DNA of 64,000 nt from Rotaria socialis (GCA_905331475.1 CAJNYU010002676.1:62001-126000); one strand, 5' to 3'; counted from the stretch's first letter, positions 25,401 through 39,101 are shown. Numbers and translations are program-made. The notes: generated by a model not told the origin, from the sequence alone.

Positions 25401-27833
25401 GAGTACAGATTAAAACACGATATATTTCAGCAGTTTTTTTTTGCGTTAATTTGGCAAATATTTGCTACGTGTTTTTTCTAAAGGTACAATTTTGAATCGA
25501 ACTCGCCGTGTGTAAAGCACCACCCACTGGTAAAGAACGTATAACCTGAGAAATTATCAATGATGTACTTTTATCTTTATTTGTCTGTCCTTTACATTTG
25601 CTTTCAACTAGTCCGTCGGTGCACTGCAAAACGAAACTCGATGAGAGTAAATTCTATCTGTATTCTTAATTATTTTAATATCGATAGATTTTCGCCTTAA
25701 CTTTGATAAAACAATGGCTATTCGGTGATAATGTTTTTAGCGCTAAAACTCGATTAACAAAATGAATCGGTTGATTAAGAATCAGTTTAGAGTATTGGAA
25801 GATCAGCTGGGATTTCTTTGTTTGAACTACGGGCTAATCTTTTTTGTGAGAACTAATCCAATGAAACTTTTTTCTTCAACCTGATACAGTAAGTTCACAG
25901 ATAAAGTTGTCACAAATAATAAAGATCGAATTTGAACAAGCAATTCTAAACTTCTGTATAAAAGATTGTGTTGTACATTGGTAGTTAAATAATATTGAGA
26001 AACAGCAGGTCTCTAAAGCAGTTGAACTATTGCCAAACATGTGACAGGACGTTCTACGCAATGAACCATATTTTTCTGTAGGCATACGACGGAGGAAAAA
26101 GTCGACAGATCAATATGTGACTTGGATGCTAGAATGAAGTATTCTATAAGTTTGGGATAGTAGTTTTTCAGTATTTGTCAAATTTCATAAAGGAAATCCT
26201 TTTTTTTATAAGGAATAGGATGCGAAAAGTAAGCTTTCATTACGGAAAATTGATCTCTGTAGCAATATATTTCTCATTCAATTTTACGAAACTTATACGA
26301 AGAAAATATTCATCAGACTATCATAAAACTGTAAACACCATCTCTGCTAGAATCAAAACCAAGACTACTATCTAATCGATTACTGATTCTTTTCAATATT
26401 TTCCACGTCATTTATAATTGGTTTCACAGGAACTATATCTCTGCAGTTAACGAAATCTGTTCATATTATCTGAGAAAATTTTCTCCCAGCGTAAAAATGA
26501 ACAGCGCATGCCAACAAAAAGAAAACAAATTAGCGTTGAAGGCGTTTCACTAATGAAAATTCATAGAAATATTAATGAAACCCCCACGTTATCACTCTTC
26601 AAGCTGCGCGTTATAATCATAGCAAAAGAACTATTAGACTTATAAAAATGAAATTGCGTTCTTCATTGCCATTTATTATCCAATGATGAAAATTATTTTA
26701 TTTGATCTACAAGAGCATATTCTAATACATTAGTCGATCGTTGCTGATTGAAAATCATTTGGCCACTCTATGTATCGAATTCTCAAGGAATACGTACAAT
26801 GTAAAAATTTTAATTTTCTTCTGAATGTATATCGTCGGACGTCAAACACATCTATTCGACCTGAAATTTCAGTTGCGTGATAAAAGTCTTCAGACTGATT
26901 CATCAGTAAAAGTTTGCAGGTGAGTTTTCTATTATGTTGCAAGCTTTGATGACAATAAACTCTGTTCAAATATTCTCTTTCTTACGTTGTAACTATTACT
27001 TACTTTGACTGTAGCCTCGAGACTCTGTGGAGGTTCTGCGAGCACGTAACGCGCTAACACATGAAATCAATTTTTCCTTCGTCGTTGATAAAATTAAAAT
27101 TTCATGCAAAATGTATTTCTCGAAGTAAAAGGGATTTGCGTCAACTAGCTTTGGAGAACAGTGCCTGCTAAACAAAAGATTAAAATTAGCTTTGTTGCAT
27201 ATATAAAAGATCATGTAACGTGTCGCTTAGCATTTTTGAAAAATTTTAAACTCATTTGCCATTGGTATGAAAAACTGCATGGTATCATACATTCAGATCC
27301 ATTCGAGATGAGCCATTTCGACAACTGTCCTTCCTTAAAAGAAAACGATTATACTGCAAACTTAGGCTTCTTGTAATTTATTTATCACAAAAAAAAAAGG
27401 AATCAATAGATGCTCTACAAGTTGTATAGAGATGACTCAAAAACAATCAAGATTTTCTATTTTCAAGGTTTATGATTCACTTTGACATGAAGATATTTGT
27501 GACGATTTTGCTATAAATTCATAGGATATCTTTCAAACTTCTGTGTGAAAAAATACAATAATCTGCTCTATTATTTTTTTATCCACAATAGAGCCGATCT
27601 ATTCGTATAAATCAAAAGCTCGCCTATTCTTGTATCATAATTTTTACTTCCATTCAATAGAGAACGAATTCTCTTCGTCATCATATGAACTCGGTGTTTA
27701 TTTGATGAAATAACATAGTTTAAAAAACAATGATGACATCAAAACGACAACTAAAAAAAACAATAATTTTTCTATGTTTTTCATTTCGATAGTTGTCGCC
27801 GATAATTATTCTTCTAATATTTGTTTGTTTTAT
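22486..27833. other. Long non-coding stretch between acetyl-CoA synthetase and eS6
   Basis: I see no gene. Frames of 60-100 codons occur on both strands but are low-complexity or unrelated to known domains. Contents: a purine-rich run (about 22651-22735), a run of nine C (22913-22921) followed by CACCCC, and the fold-back element at 23899-24588. The remainder (24600-27780) is plain AT-rich DNA in which I recognise nothing. Confidence 0.55.
23899..24588. mobile_element. Fold-back element with inverted arms and an internal flipped stem-loop
   Basis: The block at about 23899-24082 recurs in reverse complement at about 24424-24588. Matching words include AAGTAGAAACAG, AAAAATAGTCGCAGAGTGGA, AAAATGTCCGCAAA, CAGAATCGG and CGCATT(A/G)TGGAATCAA. 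Protein-level translation of the two arms shows the same string (RFCFADIFHSATIFVSLP), confirming the match. Arms are about 150-180 bases around a unique centre of about 350 bases. Each arm also contains a small CGGAC(A/G)TTTT...AAAACGTCCG stem-loop. Its loop lies in the same direct orientation in both arms although the arms are inverted. The words (T/C)GTCCGCAAAG repeat four times across the element. No transposase is present. A non-autonomous fold-back/MITE transposon is the likely identity. Confidence 0.7.
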
Positions 27834-28614
27834 TTATGCTTTCGATTCGGATACTCGTGTTGATGAACGACGTTTTGATTCACTGCGTTTACGTTCACGT
27901 CGTTCTTTGGCATATTGTGAAAGTAATTTAGCGTACCTAAAAACGAATCAAACTTTTTATGGCAAAAAGAAAACAAGTTGGATCTTCTTACTCGTTTTGA
28001 AGTACACGTTGCTTCTCAGCACGTCGTTTCTTCAATGATAATGTATGTCTTTTACGTTGGATACGTCTTGGTGTAATTAAACGTTGGATTTTTGGTGCTT
28101 TAACACGTGGTTTTTTACTTTCTTTTGTCAATGGTCGTTTAACAACATATTTACGTACGTCATCTTCTTTGCTTAAATTAAACAATTTACGAATATGATT
28201 GGCACGTTTTGGACCAAGACGACGTGGAATGGTTTTATTTGTCAAACCATCAATATCTTGTTCACCACGTTTGGTAATAACACAAGCCAAAACGGATAAA
28301 TTTGCATCAACAACACAACCACGAACTGATTTACGTTTGCGTTCACCTTTTCGTCGTTGACGATAGCATTTATGACGTTTGTCGAGTAATAAACGTACAC
28401 GTTGGTTTGTTAAAACACCTTGCATCATTGGAAAACCTTGTTTATCGTTTCCACCAGTGATACGTAATGAATAACCTTTCCATTCATTGCCCAAACAGCT
28501 AGCATCGACTTCTTGAGCGATACGTTTCTCCATGAATGGACGTAATTTACGATCATCATCAATATCAAGTAATTTTTGACAACCCGTTACGGGATAAGCG
28601 ATGTTCAACTTCAT
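27834..28614 (-). CDS. RPS6: 40S ribosomal protein eS6
   Basis: Two coding exons (28614-27992 and 27936-27834) give about 241 residues; human eS6 has 249. The start at [20 protein letters not shown] matches the family; an upstream in-frame ATG at 28650 lies beyond a splice acceptor (AG at 28641-28640) and is not used. Conserved blocks include [36 protein letters not shown] and [20 protein letters not shown]. The second exon restores the conserved EYAKLL after a donor that reads GAGTAA. The C-terminus ends [13 protein letters not shown], shorter than in mammals but still with the basic-residue-plus-SS motif phosphorylated by S6 kinases. It sits on the minus strand, head-to-head with DCAF11. 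The acceptor 25 bases upstream of the ATG indicates a 5' UTR intron or a trans-splice site. Confidence 0.97.
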
Positions 28615-28639
28615 GATGATAAAAATCCACTGGCGTGAA

Positions 28640-30050
28640 TCTAGAAACAAAATAAAAAGACATTTGCTATGTCTGAAACATAGTGAGATGAAAATATCGA
28701 ATTGAACGATGCAAAAATCTTCAAGATTAATTAATCGATCGACGAATATATAACTTTTGATTCCAAATCAATGTCACATGCATTTTCCTGGTAAGATCTA
28801 AAAAGTGAAGAAAAAACAACATTGTACAATCCAAACGATAAACTACGCAACCAATCATAGATATCAATGAATAAACGAGAGAGGACACGAATATTTTCGA
28901 GCGCACTCTATAGTAGAATAACTAGAGCAAATTTTGTTTGTAGATGTCGTAAAGTCTTAACTAAAAATTATTAATATGCATGTGTGTTCAACACTTCAAT
29001 TATGAATCATTTACACATTCTACTGGGTCTTTCAAAGAATGCTTTGGTAACAACGCTTTATCTTTCTCTAATTTCATTTCATTGATCACGAAGCATTCCA
29101 TATTTGTTCTTCTAAAATCATCTCCATATTGGCAGATGAATTTTTGACAAGATTAAACTGAGGTACGTACCAGTACTATAACGAAGGTATTGCAAAAACT
29201 TACTGAATAATATTCGCTCTCTTTTTAAAACATAATTCATAGTTTTATTTTCATCGAACTGATAGTAATAGTAGTTAGCCGTTAGAATTAATGAAAAAAA
29301 CATGACATGTGAGACTATTGGAATCCAAAGTGATTTCTATCGTTTTGAGCAACTATTTTATATGCAACTTTGATCTTTATTACTTTTGAAAAATCGTAGT
29401 TCTTAGGGTTTTCCTTGATAAGTATAACAGGACATTCTTTTTATAATTTTAGTAAGTAAAGAAATGTGCAGATGGATACAGTTATAAGATTTTGATGGAG
29501 ATCATCAACATGTAGACACGAAAAGCGTCAAACATTTTGTAATGAACTAAAGGATAAGAGGAGTTTCATGCGATCATGTAGTTTAGAACTATCTACAATC
29601 AGAAATACACCCTCGTCTAAACATCTAAATGTATAGTGATTTCTTTTTTTGCAGATGAAAAAATTCCAGTAAATTCTTTCTATTTCTATTCGAAAATCAA
29701 ATGGATTTCTTACTGGCTGTATCGACAGACTCATGGCTCTTATACATTAACGATTTTAGAGATGACGCTAGCTAATGATTAAAAGTAAATTAGTAAAAAA
29801 AATAAAGAACTCTGACAAAAATAGATTAAAGTAAAGTTCTTTGATATGAACAATTCTTCTAATGCAAGAATCTACTAGATCGGCCATGTTACATAACAGG
29901 CGGAAGCAGTCGATCAAGAGATTCGTTATATAATGGATAGAATGAGTCATCAAAGGCCGAATGTAAAATAAAACCATCAAAAAGAAAAAAAGAAAATATC
30001 AAGGAGCTCTAAAAATATTTCAACGTGACTCGACAATACAAAGCTGAAGA
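28640..30050. other. Divergent intergenic region between eS6 and DCAF11
   Basis: A 1.4-kb head-to-head spacer that should hold the promoters of both genes and the 5' UTR of eS6. I see no open frame of interest, no repeats beyond short AT runs, and no clear core promoter motif that I would assert. Confidence 0.5.
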
Positions 30051-33000
30051 ATGCAGCGAAAGCTAATGAATTTTTTTACTAAAGGTATTGGAAATAGCTA
30101 CCACTATGAAAATAATATATACATATATATGCTTTATAATACCTGAGAACAGCAATTTCTACTAAAACAGAAGAGAATATTGTATCATCAACTACTGAAC
30201 AGGTAAAATATAAAATATAAAATTTCATTTAATATTGTTTTATACTCAGATCGAAGCTTTGAATGATCTATATGGAACATATGCTAATCCTGTAAAATCT
30301 TCATATCAAACAAATTCAAAAAAACTTCATCAGAAAAAAAATTTGGTATCAGTTTTAAAACAGGTTAGAGCTAAAAAAGAAATGAATAATTTAATGAAAT
30401 GTATATACATTTAAAAATATATATTCAGCGCGAAACTGGTCTTGTGAATTTTCATCGCTATCCAAATGCACGATATAATTCAATGGATAGGTACTTTGAT
30501 TTTGGAGGGCTTGATATATTACTGAATTTTTCTTTTTTTCATTCGTTTCAGATTACTACCAAACCACAGTGAAATTATTGCATCCATGGGAAGGCCTACA
30601 TTTTGTGGACAATTTTCGGAAGATGGACAACGCTTCTTTAGTGCTTGTCAAGGTTGATTCAGTGATGTTACTTGATGTTTTCTATTGATAGTTTCATTTT
30701 TTAAGATTATTGCATTCGTCTCTATGATACAACATCACGGAACTTTCACCAACAAGCTGAAATTGTAGCCGATGAAGTTGGTTGGTCAATATTAGATACA
30801 GCTCTATCACCTGATCGAAATAGTTTAGCCTATTCGACATGGTCGGATTGCCGTTAGTAAATTTAAGATTTTAACGAATTATAAATTTATTTCTTTTAAA
30901 TCTTCTTTAGTTTATTTAATCAAATTAAATGAAGGTCTCAGTCAGCCAAAGATCGTTCCATTAAATTTACAACCACATTCACATAGTTTTTCGATATTTT
31001 CTTTACAATATTCTGCTGATGGCTCAGAAATAATTGGCGGTTCAAATGATACCTGTGTATATATTTATGATCTTGAGAAACAGAGGCGAACACTACGAGT
31101 AAGTGTGCTATTTCTTAAATAAGTTATGATATTAATATATTTCTAAAATAGGTTCAAGCTCATGAGGAAGATGTAAATGCTGTTCGTTTTCTTGATAATT
31201 CAAATTCATTAATTGTTAGCGGTTCTGATGATAATCTTGTTTCAGTTTGGGATCGACGTGCACTGAATGAATCACAACCCAAACCGGTTGGTATATTTGC
31301 TGGTCATACAAATGGAGTTACTTTTGTACATAGTCGAGTAAATTTATTTAATTCATTGGTTTCCTCTTTTGAAATATACTATTTCTAGACGGATACACGT
31401 TATTTAATTTCAAATAGTAAAGATCAAAGTATTAAATTGTGGGATATGCGTCGTTTTGCTAAAGAATCAGCTATTGATTTAATTCGTATGAAAGCAAATA
31501 GTATAAACAATGGTTGGGATTATCGATATGATGCTTATGGACCACAACGTAAAACTTAATGTTCTTTTTTTTCTTTTTAATAAAAGTTTCTAATTTTTGT
31601 TTAGCAAGAAAATTTGATATACCAGGTGATCCAAGCATTCGTACGTATCGTGGTCATGCTGTTCGCTATACATTAATACGTTGTTATTTTTCACCATCAT
31701 TTTCAACTGGCCAAAAATATATTATAACGGGCTCTTCAGATGGCTGTATGCGCAGTACGTATTTCTGTGTTATGATTTTAAAGGAAGACAACATTGAATT
31801 GATTATCTTTTAGTATACGATGTGCTTACCGGTGACATTATATTAAATCTTCGTGTTAGTAGTAATAGAACTGAAAGTCGTGAAAGATGTCTACGAGATG
31901 TGTCTTGGCATCCATATGAAAACTATATTATATCAACATCGGTAATTGTTTTGATTTTACACATCCGAGTTTTTAATTTAGAATGATAGCAAAAATGATT
32001 TACAAGCAGATTTTATGGGTAGAAAATAAAACTTATATGCTAATTCGCATTAATGAAATACAAAAGAAAACTAGAAAAAACCTAGTTTTTTATTATTCAG
32101 AATTTGAACCTATCCATGTTCAATATGAAACAAATCAATCAAATATAAAGTGCATCGAGCAACTATTTGATCGAAATGTAGTAGAATAAAAAAAAACCTG
32201 CTTTAGGATGATCTGTAGGATTATTATAGTTTATGATAAGAATCTGTCAATGAATCAATCTAGAATATGAGAATGATACAGATTCTAGATATCCTTATCT
32301 TAATGCTACGAGTGTACTGAACTATTTTAATATATTTCTACTATATCCAATTGTTATTATGGAAAACATACGAAAAATTATTTTTTTGTATTTACATATC
32401 GACCGATTCGATGTTCTTGTTTCATGATACAAGTCTAAACACAATAGTTTTCTTAATTTGAATTCTTTTTGATACTCGTACAGATCGAGAACAAGAAGTG
32501 GAAAGTCAACCTTCTCGAATAAGGGTCGGCATTACTATATATGGTATATAAAAATGAGCTGATAAGAAATGAAAATAAAAAGAGTATTCTTCTGTCAACT
32601 TCATACGTGTTATTATCATGAAGTACAACAACAATAACAGAAATTGTAAAATATACTTCATTGAAGAGACCTACAACCGATATACGTACTTGGTTTACTT
32701 GATTCTATACATTTAAATAGGTCGATACTTTTTAGTCTGATAAATAGCAACTCTATTTAGAACATGATTGAAAGGTAAAATTATATGTTTTTATCTGAAT
32801 TTACTAGATCTTTTCATATTTTTATTGCGTTTCATATGTCGAGCACACAAAAAAATGACGAGTCCTTGAGATTTTTTCTCACATAGTTTAAAATTTAGAA
32901 TCAAATATTATCTAATAAAATTTTCTTCGTTATTTTCCAATCAATTTAACAAACCATTTTTGTTTTTTTCAGTGGGACAGTCGTCGAGCTCATGTACGTT

Positions 33001-33197
33001 GGACGTATTCATTGGATAAAACAATAGATTCTGAATCAGCCAGTTCTTCGGAGCCGAAAGTTGTTTCGGTTGAAGCTGAGAGTTCCCCACCAGTACAACG
33101 ACCAACGGCATTATTACGAAGACTATTGAATCAACAGTTTCTCGGCTACTATTCTGATCAGAATACGGACGATGATTCATCACCAGAAGAAGAATAG
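30051..33197 (+). CDS. DCAF11: DDB1- and CUL4-associated factor 11 (WD-repeat substrate receptor)
   Basis: Twelve exons: 30051-30084, 30153-30202, 30250-30363, 30429-30490, 30552-30652, 30706-30852, 30911-31098, 31152-31337, 31389-31548, 31605-31754, 31814-31941, 32973-33197. They give about 514 residues (human 546). DCAF11/WDR23 is a WD40 propeller that recruits substrates to the CUL4-DDB1 ubiquitin ligase. Diagnostic stretches are GQFSEDGQRFFSACQDYCIR, AHEEDVNAVRF, SGSDDNLVSVWDRR, TRYLISNSKDQSIKLWDMRR, RTYRGHAVRYTLIRCYFSP and CLRDVSWHPYENYIISTSWD. These match DCAF11 in order, including the long TYRGH...LIRC insert. The start ATG at 30051 gives MQRKLMNFFTK and relies on a small first exon, so it is the least certain part. 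The C-terminus is acidic (TDDDSSPEEE). Intron 11 is 1031 bases with no recognisable content. AATAAA sits at 33296-33301, only 55 bases before the next gene. Confidence 0.93.
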
Positions 33198-33355
33198 ATT
33201 TTGATTATTTTTTATGCTTTACTTTTTTTTTAATTTCCACTAATTCCGGACCAAAATCGAAATTAGGATGCGTACATATGAGTAGCATCAATTTTAATAA
33301 ATATACATTTTTTCTTTAATCGTATTTTAGTATAAAATAAAACGATTTCTATGTA
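33198..33355 (+). promoter_or_regulatory. Operon-like intercistronic region upstream of NSMAF
   Basis: 158 bases separate DCAF11 from NSMAF on the same strand. AATAAA (33296-33301) is followed by a T-rich tract and a TATTTTAG acceptor ending at 33330, leaving a 25-base leader. The leader ends ATGTAATG: an ATG-TAA start-stop pair (33351-33356) whose last base is the first base of the NSMAF start codon. This fits cleavage of a shared transcript followed by spliced-leader addition, with a minimal upstream frame at the start. Confidence 0.5.
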
Positions 33356-36300
33356 ATGACATCACGACGTGAATCAGCTGTGCGTCAACATTCATTTTCA
33401 TTATATAATTTATCAGCAAACGAAATTTATTTTCAAGATTATGCTGTTATCTGTCAAAGTACATTAAATGAAGATCACCAAACGAAAGTTAAAGGCCGTG
33501 TAAAAATCTGTTCTAAATCTCTTGTTTTTGTTCCAAATGATATTCGTTCACCGATGATTAAAATTTTATATAAACAAATATCGAAATTTGAAGATAGTGG
33601 AAAAAATGAATTCAGTCTTACTGATTCAACAATAGTATCATCATCATCATCTTCATCGTCGTCGTCGTCAAATATCAATAAGAAAAAATCAAATAGCTTA
33701 ATTATTATTTGTTCATCAGCTACATTAATGGCAATCAATGGACGTATTGAACCATATACAACGACGTATGATACGCATCGTTTTTATTTTGAATTTGTTT
33801 ATTCAAATGTTGAAGACTGTTTATCAGTTGTTGGTCAACTATATCGTTCAACAACATTACCATTTCCAGAACAAGTTATGATGATTGAATCAATTGTTCA
33901 AGGACGATTAAAAATGCTTAAATTTGATTTCAAACAATTAAAAGATTTGAATGAAAAAATTTTATTTGAACAAGATGCATATGTTATTAAACCTTTAATA
34001 AAAAACCCTGGTAAATGTTTATTAACAAATCAATGTTGTTATTTTCAAGCATTAAATAATATTAATGAACAGCAAATTGTTCAATATGAGTTAGGTACAT
34101 TATACAAAATAGCTAAACGACGTTATAAATTTCATTATATTGGCTGTGAATTACAATTTAAATTAGACGATCAGTAAGTATTGCCAGTTTACAAGAAAAA
34201 AAAAGAAGGGTCTGATACAGATCTGAGAATATATTGAGTAACTTTTACTGTGCAGGTTTTTATAGACTAAATAATTGTTTTTTTTAGACGACCTAGTCAA
34301 AAGAAAATTCTATACTTGGTTTTTGCTAATGAATCTATATGTTCAACATTCTATGACTTAGTACTTACTCAACCGTGTGTCCATCTAGATTTAACACCAT
34401 TTGAAAATATGACATTGCGATGGCAACAAGGTACAATATCAAATTATGATTATTTACTTTATTTAAATGATCGTGGCGAACGTTCATTTCATGATTGTTC
34501 TCAATATCCTGTATTTCCATGGGTATTAAGAAATTATACATCGTCAAATCTTGATCTAAATGATCCACAATCATTTCGTGATTTAAGTAGACCCATAGGT
34601 GCACTTAATATTGAACGTTTAGAACGTTTAAAAGAACGTTACACAAATATGAGTCTACCATCGGATCATCAACGTTTTCTTTACGGAAGTTTTTATTCTA
34701 ATCCAGGCTTTGTTGTTTATTTTCTTTGTCGTCTACATCCACAATTTAGTTTATGTTTAAATGGCGGCCGTTTCGATCATTCCGATCGATTATTTCATTC
34801 AATTGTTGATACATGGAAAAGGTTATTTATTTTCTAGAAAATCATGATAGAAATTCAATTCTTCTGCTTTTCTTTTCTTTCTCTTTATTTACAGTGTATT
34901 AACAAGTGATTCTGATGTAAAAGAATTATTACCAGAATTTTATATGACATCAAAATTCATCGACGATGAAGATGATGATGAACATCGTTTAGATGGAGAA
35001 TTTTTAATCAATCAATTTGATATTGACTTTGGTATACGACACGATGAAGTGCGTATTGGCAATGTTCTACTTCCACCATGGGCAGAAAATGAACGTGACT
35101 TTGTATATAAAATGCGTTTAGCATTAGAAAGTGAACATGTATCACAACATCTACATGAATGGATTGATCTTATATTTGGATATAAACAACGTGGTGACGA
35201 AGCTCGTCGTGCTGATAACTTATTTCATTATTTAACATATGGTGTGCCAGAAGATCATAGTGTAACAGCAATGGAACAATATGAAGAACAATTATCATTA
35301 GAAACACAAATTCTAGAATTTGGACAAGTTCCTAAACAAGTACGTCGGGAAAGAATTTAGCCCAATTTCTACTCATTGTTTTTTGTTTTCTAGCTTTTTC
35401 TTAAACCACATCCACGTAAATTAACCGAACAAGAATTAAAAAATGGTAAGTAAAATAAATTTTTATTTACTTTGTTCTAGACTAGTTATGTATATTCATC
35501 GATGAAACTTCCTGCGCATAAAATAAATAGAAGACTATACTCATAAGATAGTATAATAGAAATTTATCAAATTTCCTTAGATCTCTTTTGAACTCAACTT
35601 GATGTTTTACAACATAATTATCATTCTATTTAGTTCTATAGTCATCTGTGCACTTATCCTAACCTACTTTCTAGTATGGCGAATGGAAGCATCTATACAC
35701 TTGTACTGGAAATCCATTTCCAAACAAATCTCATACTTTCACTTCTAAAATAACTATTTTTATCAAAAGATTTTTCTAGATTAAAAAATCAGTTTTAATA
35801 ATAATCACTCTAGAATAATTTCAATTTTTTTTCACTCATAGATCAAGAAAAAAAATTAAATGTTGATATCGATCAACCCTCGACTCCAACCGATAATATT
35901 ACTAATCCGATGGAAGAACATTTGATGCGTCTTCGAGTTCAATCTTTATCATCGTTTGAACATCATGAATTAGGCCATTTTGAATTCGATTCTGTTTGTC
36001 GACTGCATAAAACAGCTGTAAGAGGCATTGTTCCACATCCATCATTACCATCGACGCATCTACTAACAATTGGTGAGGATGGATTTTTACGTAACTATAT
36101 GGTTAATAAAAGTAAAATAGATACATTCTATTTTATATCATTGCGTCCATTGACATGTATAAAATCAATTCAAGTTCATTTTTCAATAGACGGAAACGAA
36201 CAATGCGCATTAGCATTTGTTGGTTGCTATGATCATACATTATACATACATAATTTACAAACCGGTACATCAATATTATCACAAGTTTTACATGATGATA

Positions 36301-36974
36301 TTATTACAGATTTATTTATAACAAATCGTTCAACACCAACACTTTTATGTACATCATCGCATGATGCAACGGTTCGTTTTTGGTCATTAGAAAATCTTAT
36401 TTTTGTGAATGAAGATAATTATGTATTTCAACCGAATTATCATTCAACATCAATCCTTCCGATGCAATACGATATATCATTTGATTCATCTTGTACGTGT
36501 ATGCATGCATTAGAAGAACATTGTCTTTTAGCTGTTGGTTGTCAAGATGGAACAATAAATTTATGTAACTTTCAAACTGGAGAAATACTAAAACAATTAA
36601 CATCACCGTCATCATTACCAATTTTATCATTATCATTACGTTCTGATGGTCTTTTTCTTGCTTATATATCATCAAAAGCAGTAACACTAGTTGATATTAT
36701 ATCGAGTACCGATGTATTCACAAATACATGCGTATCAGATGAACAATCATTTAAATCTTTATTCTATTCATCACAAATGTTAATTCTTGGCTTAATGAAT
36801 GGTTCATGTGATGTATGGAATTTGAAAATTTGTGAAAAAGTTCACACATTAAATGTTAATGATAAAATAAGTATAACAACAATAGCATACAATGATGGAA
36901 TGTTTTTCTTCGGTACTGATGATGGATCTGTACATTCTTATGTATTTGCCAGTCGGCAGCAACTATCGATCTAG
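33356..36974 (+). CDS. NSMAF: NSMAF/FAN: GRAM/PH-BEACH-WD40 protein
   Basis: Five exons (33356-34173, 34288-34821, 34895-35339, 35394-35445, 35842-36974) give about 993 residues (human 917). FAN couples the TNF receptor to neutral sphingomyelinase and belongs to the BEACH scaffold family of membrane-traffic proteins. The N-terminal GRAM/PH-like region has GRVKICSKSLVFVPND. The BEACH domain (about residues 318-605) has QGTISNYDYLLYLN, QYPVFPWVL, FRDLSRPIGALN, LYGSFYSNPGFVVYFL, NGRFDHSDRLFHSI, LPPWAENERDFV, HLHEWIDLIFGYKQRGDEA and QILEFGQVPKQLFLKPHPRK. The C-terminal 330 residues form WD repeats (for example TSSHDATVRFWSLE, VGCQDGTINLCNF). A run of eleven serines (about residues 95-105) is inserted in the GRAM region. 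Placed 158 bases after DCAF11. Confidence 0.96.
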
Positions 36975-39101
36975 TCTTTTGATCATATCATAAGTATGAA
37001 TGTTAAAACAAACAGCAATATCAAACGAGATGCGCTTATTTTCGATATTTATTTTATTTTTCACCAGAGATATTGATATAGTATAAATCTAATTATGTAT
37101 GTGTTCAACTCTATTACGTTTCTTTGTTTTGGTTTATTTGAAAACTTGGAAATCGATTCATTTTCTATTCGAAAGTTTTTTTTGGTAATAATAATACATT
37201 TTTTTAGTATAAAATGATTGCATATTATAAGTCATAAAAGTAAGAGAAAACAAATGAACTAAACTACTTTTCATAAACTAATCAAAAATAAAACTTTACA
37301 CAAATATAAATCGATCTGAAATTAATAAACAATCGGCCTATGATAGTATAGACAGCATCTCAAAACAGTTCAAACATCGCGTTCTATGCCAGGCGTCTTG
37401 GATTTTATATCGTTGATTTAAATGAAAATTTCAAAGCGTTAATTTGATATTTATTCAACATTAGTTTGTTTTAAGAAGAAGATTTATTTAATAACGTTAC
37501 CCGATGTTATTCCGATTGATAGAAATGAAAAAAGGAGCCATATGTAACTTTGAGCATCTGATTTTTTAAGAAAATGGCAATATAAATAGTAAAATTTGAT
37601 CGAATGTTCTTTCATAAATGTTTATTCGGACATAATTTGTTGTTATTTTCTAGTTTGGACACCAAGTATCCAGTGTATATGTTTTAATTCTATTTGTCTG
37701 TGTATCAGATAGAGATTTCTAAAGTCAATTATCTAACTTTGCTCTTTCTCTTTGAACAAATATAAATTCGTTCATATTTTTAAATATTTATTCATTTTGT
37801 GGAACAAAATTACACCAAGGTAGTTCTATGCAAATCCATTTTTAGAATCGTAAAAATTGAATTAAGAATTTAACTGGAGAAGTTCGAATCTGGTCTTGGA
37901 AAACAAACTTCATATCGAAAAGATACTATGTCTCTGTTAGTAATACACGCTTGTTTAAGTATTGAAAAGGCAATCGCTCAGCAGTTACGTCATTTTGTGG
38001 TCTACAATTGGTACGGACCAGAACTATAAAAGTAACTGTCGATTGTACGAAAGTTGAATTTATTCACGTTTTCAAGTCTTAAAGAAAAATGAAAATAAGA
38101 AATTTTCTCTCGACTATTGTTTATTATATGTATGGCGTGATTTTCAAAATTCTCAAACCAATAAATATGTATGCCTATTATGTCTTTATACTTGTTCTTC
38201 TCTCCGGAATTCGTTTACATTGATGCTTTATTGCTGTTGCATTTACAAGGTTGCCTATCTTTTATTAAATTACATCAATCCATGGCAATCATAAAACATT
38301 ATAATCATCTTTCTTTATAGCATGAAATTATCATATATGTAACTCTTGCTTGATCAATAGGTATTTACTTTGGCAAATTTTTTAAATTCTGTATAGATGA
38401 AAATGGTTTTCGTTCAAAAAAACGTAGAAATCAGAACGCCATTCACACAGCTCCATCTAAAAGTACTGAAGTGAATTTTGTTTTGGAGTATATCATTAGT
38501 ATTGAATACAGAGAAATTACCTGTACGTCAAGATTGCTGCGGTGTTTTTTGCTATTGATTTCATATTTCTTTATTTGATCAGAGCTATCTCAATTTCCAT
38601 AAATTTTTAGAAAATTTCAATAACTAACGAGAGAAAATGTTTTCTTAAATAAATGAATTAGGAGAGTAACTATTTACAGAAAAAGAAAAACTTAAAAATG
38701 TATCAAATGCATCAAGACAAAGTACCCTGAGGTAAATGTTATTTTCGTATGGCGTGAGCATGAGTTGATCAGTTCGCCACAAACGTACATGCAAATAAAG
38801 ATAACAGAACAAGAAAAAAAAGGAATATTATTTTCTTTCTCAAAACATGATTTTTTTAATATTCAACAAACACGAATGAAATTCTGATAAAACGAGCAAT
38901 CAGCATCATGTAAACTATTAAATCTTGAAAGTTACTCTTACTGATGTTGCCATAAATCATAATTTGATAATGAGTTATATCTACTTGTCGGAGATTGCCA
39001 TATAGTTAAACATTTCTCTATTGAAAATCTGTTTTCAATCGTAAGTTTTTACTTCTTTGTTTTTGTTTAAATAGTTTTCAGATATCGGATATTATTAAAC
39101 A
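36975..39101. other. Intergenic region upstream of the sterol reductase
   Basis: No gene recognised in 2.1 kb. Near its end, a T-rich run followed by AGTTTTCAG (AG at 39080-39081) leaves a 20-base leader before the reductase ATG. This resembles a 5' UTR or trans-splice acceptor. Confidence 0.5.

Noticed and set aside
36397-36687. 96-codon minus-strand frame within NSMAF
   Set aside because: Shadow of the WD40-coding exon on the other strand.
37878-37902. tRNA B-box-like word GTTCGAATC
   Set aside because: No matching A box, no acceptor stem and no cloverleaf can be drawn around it.
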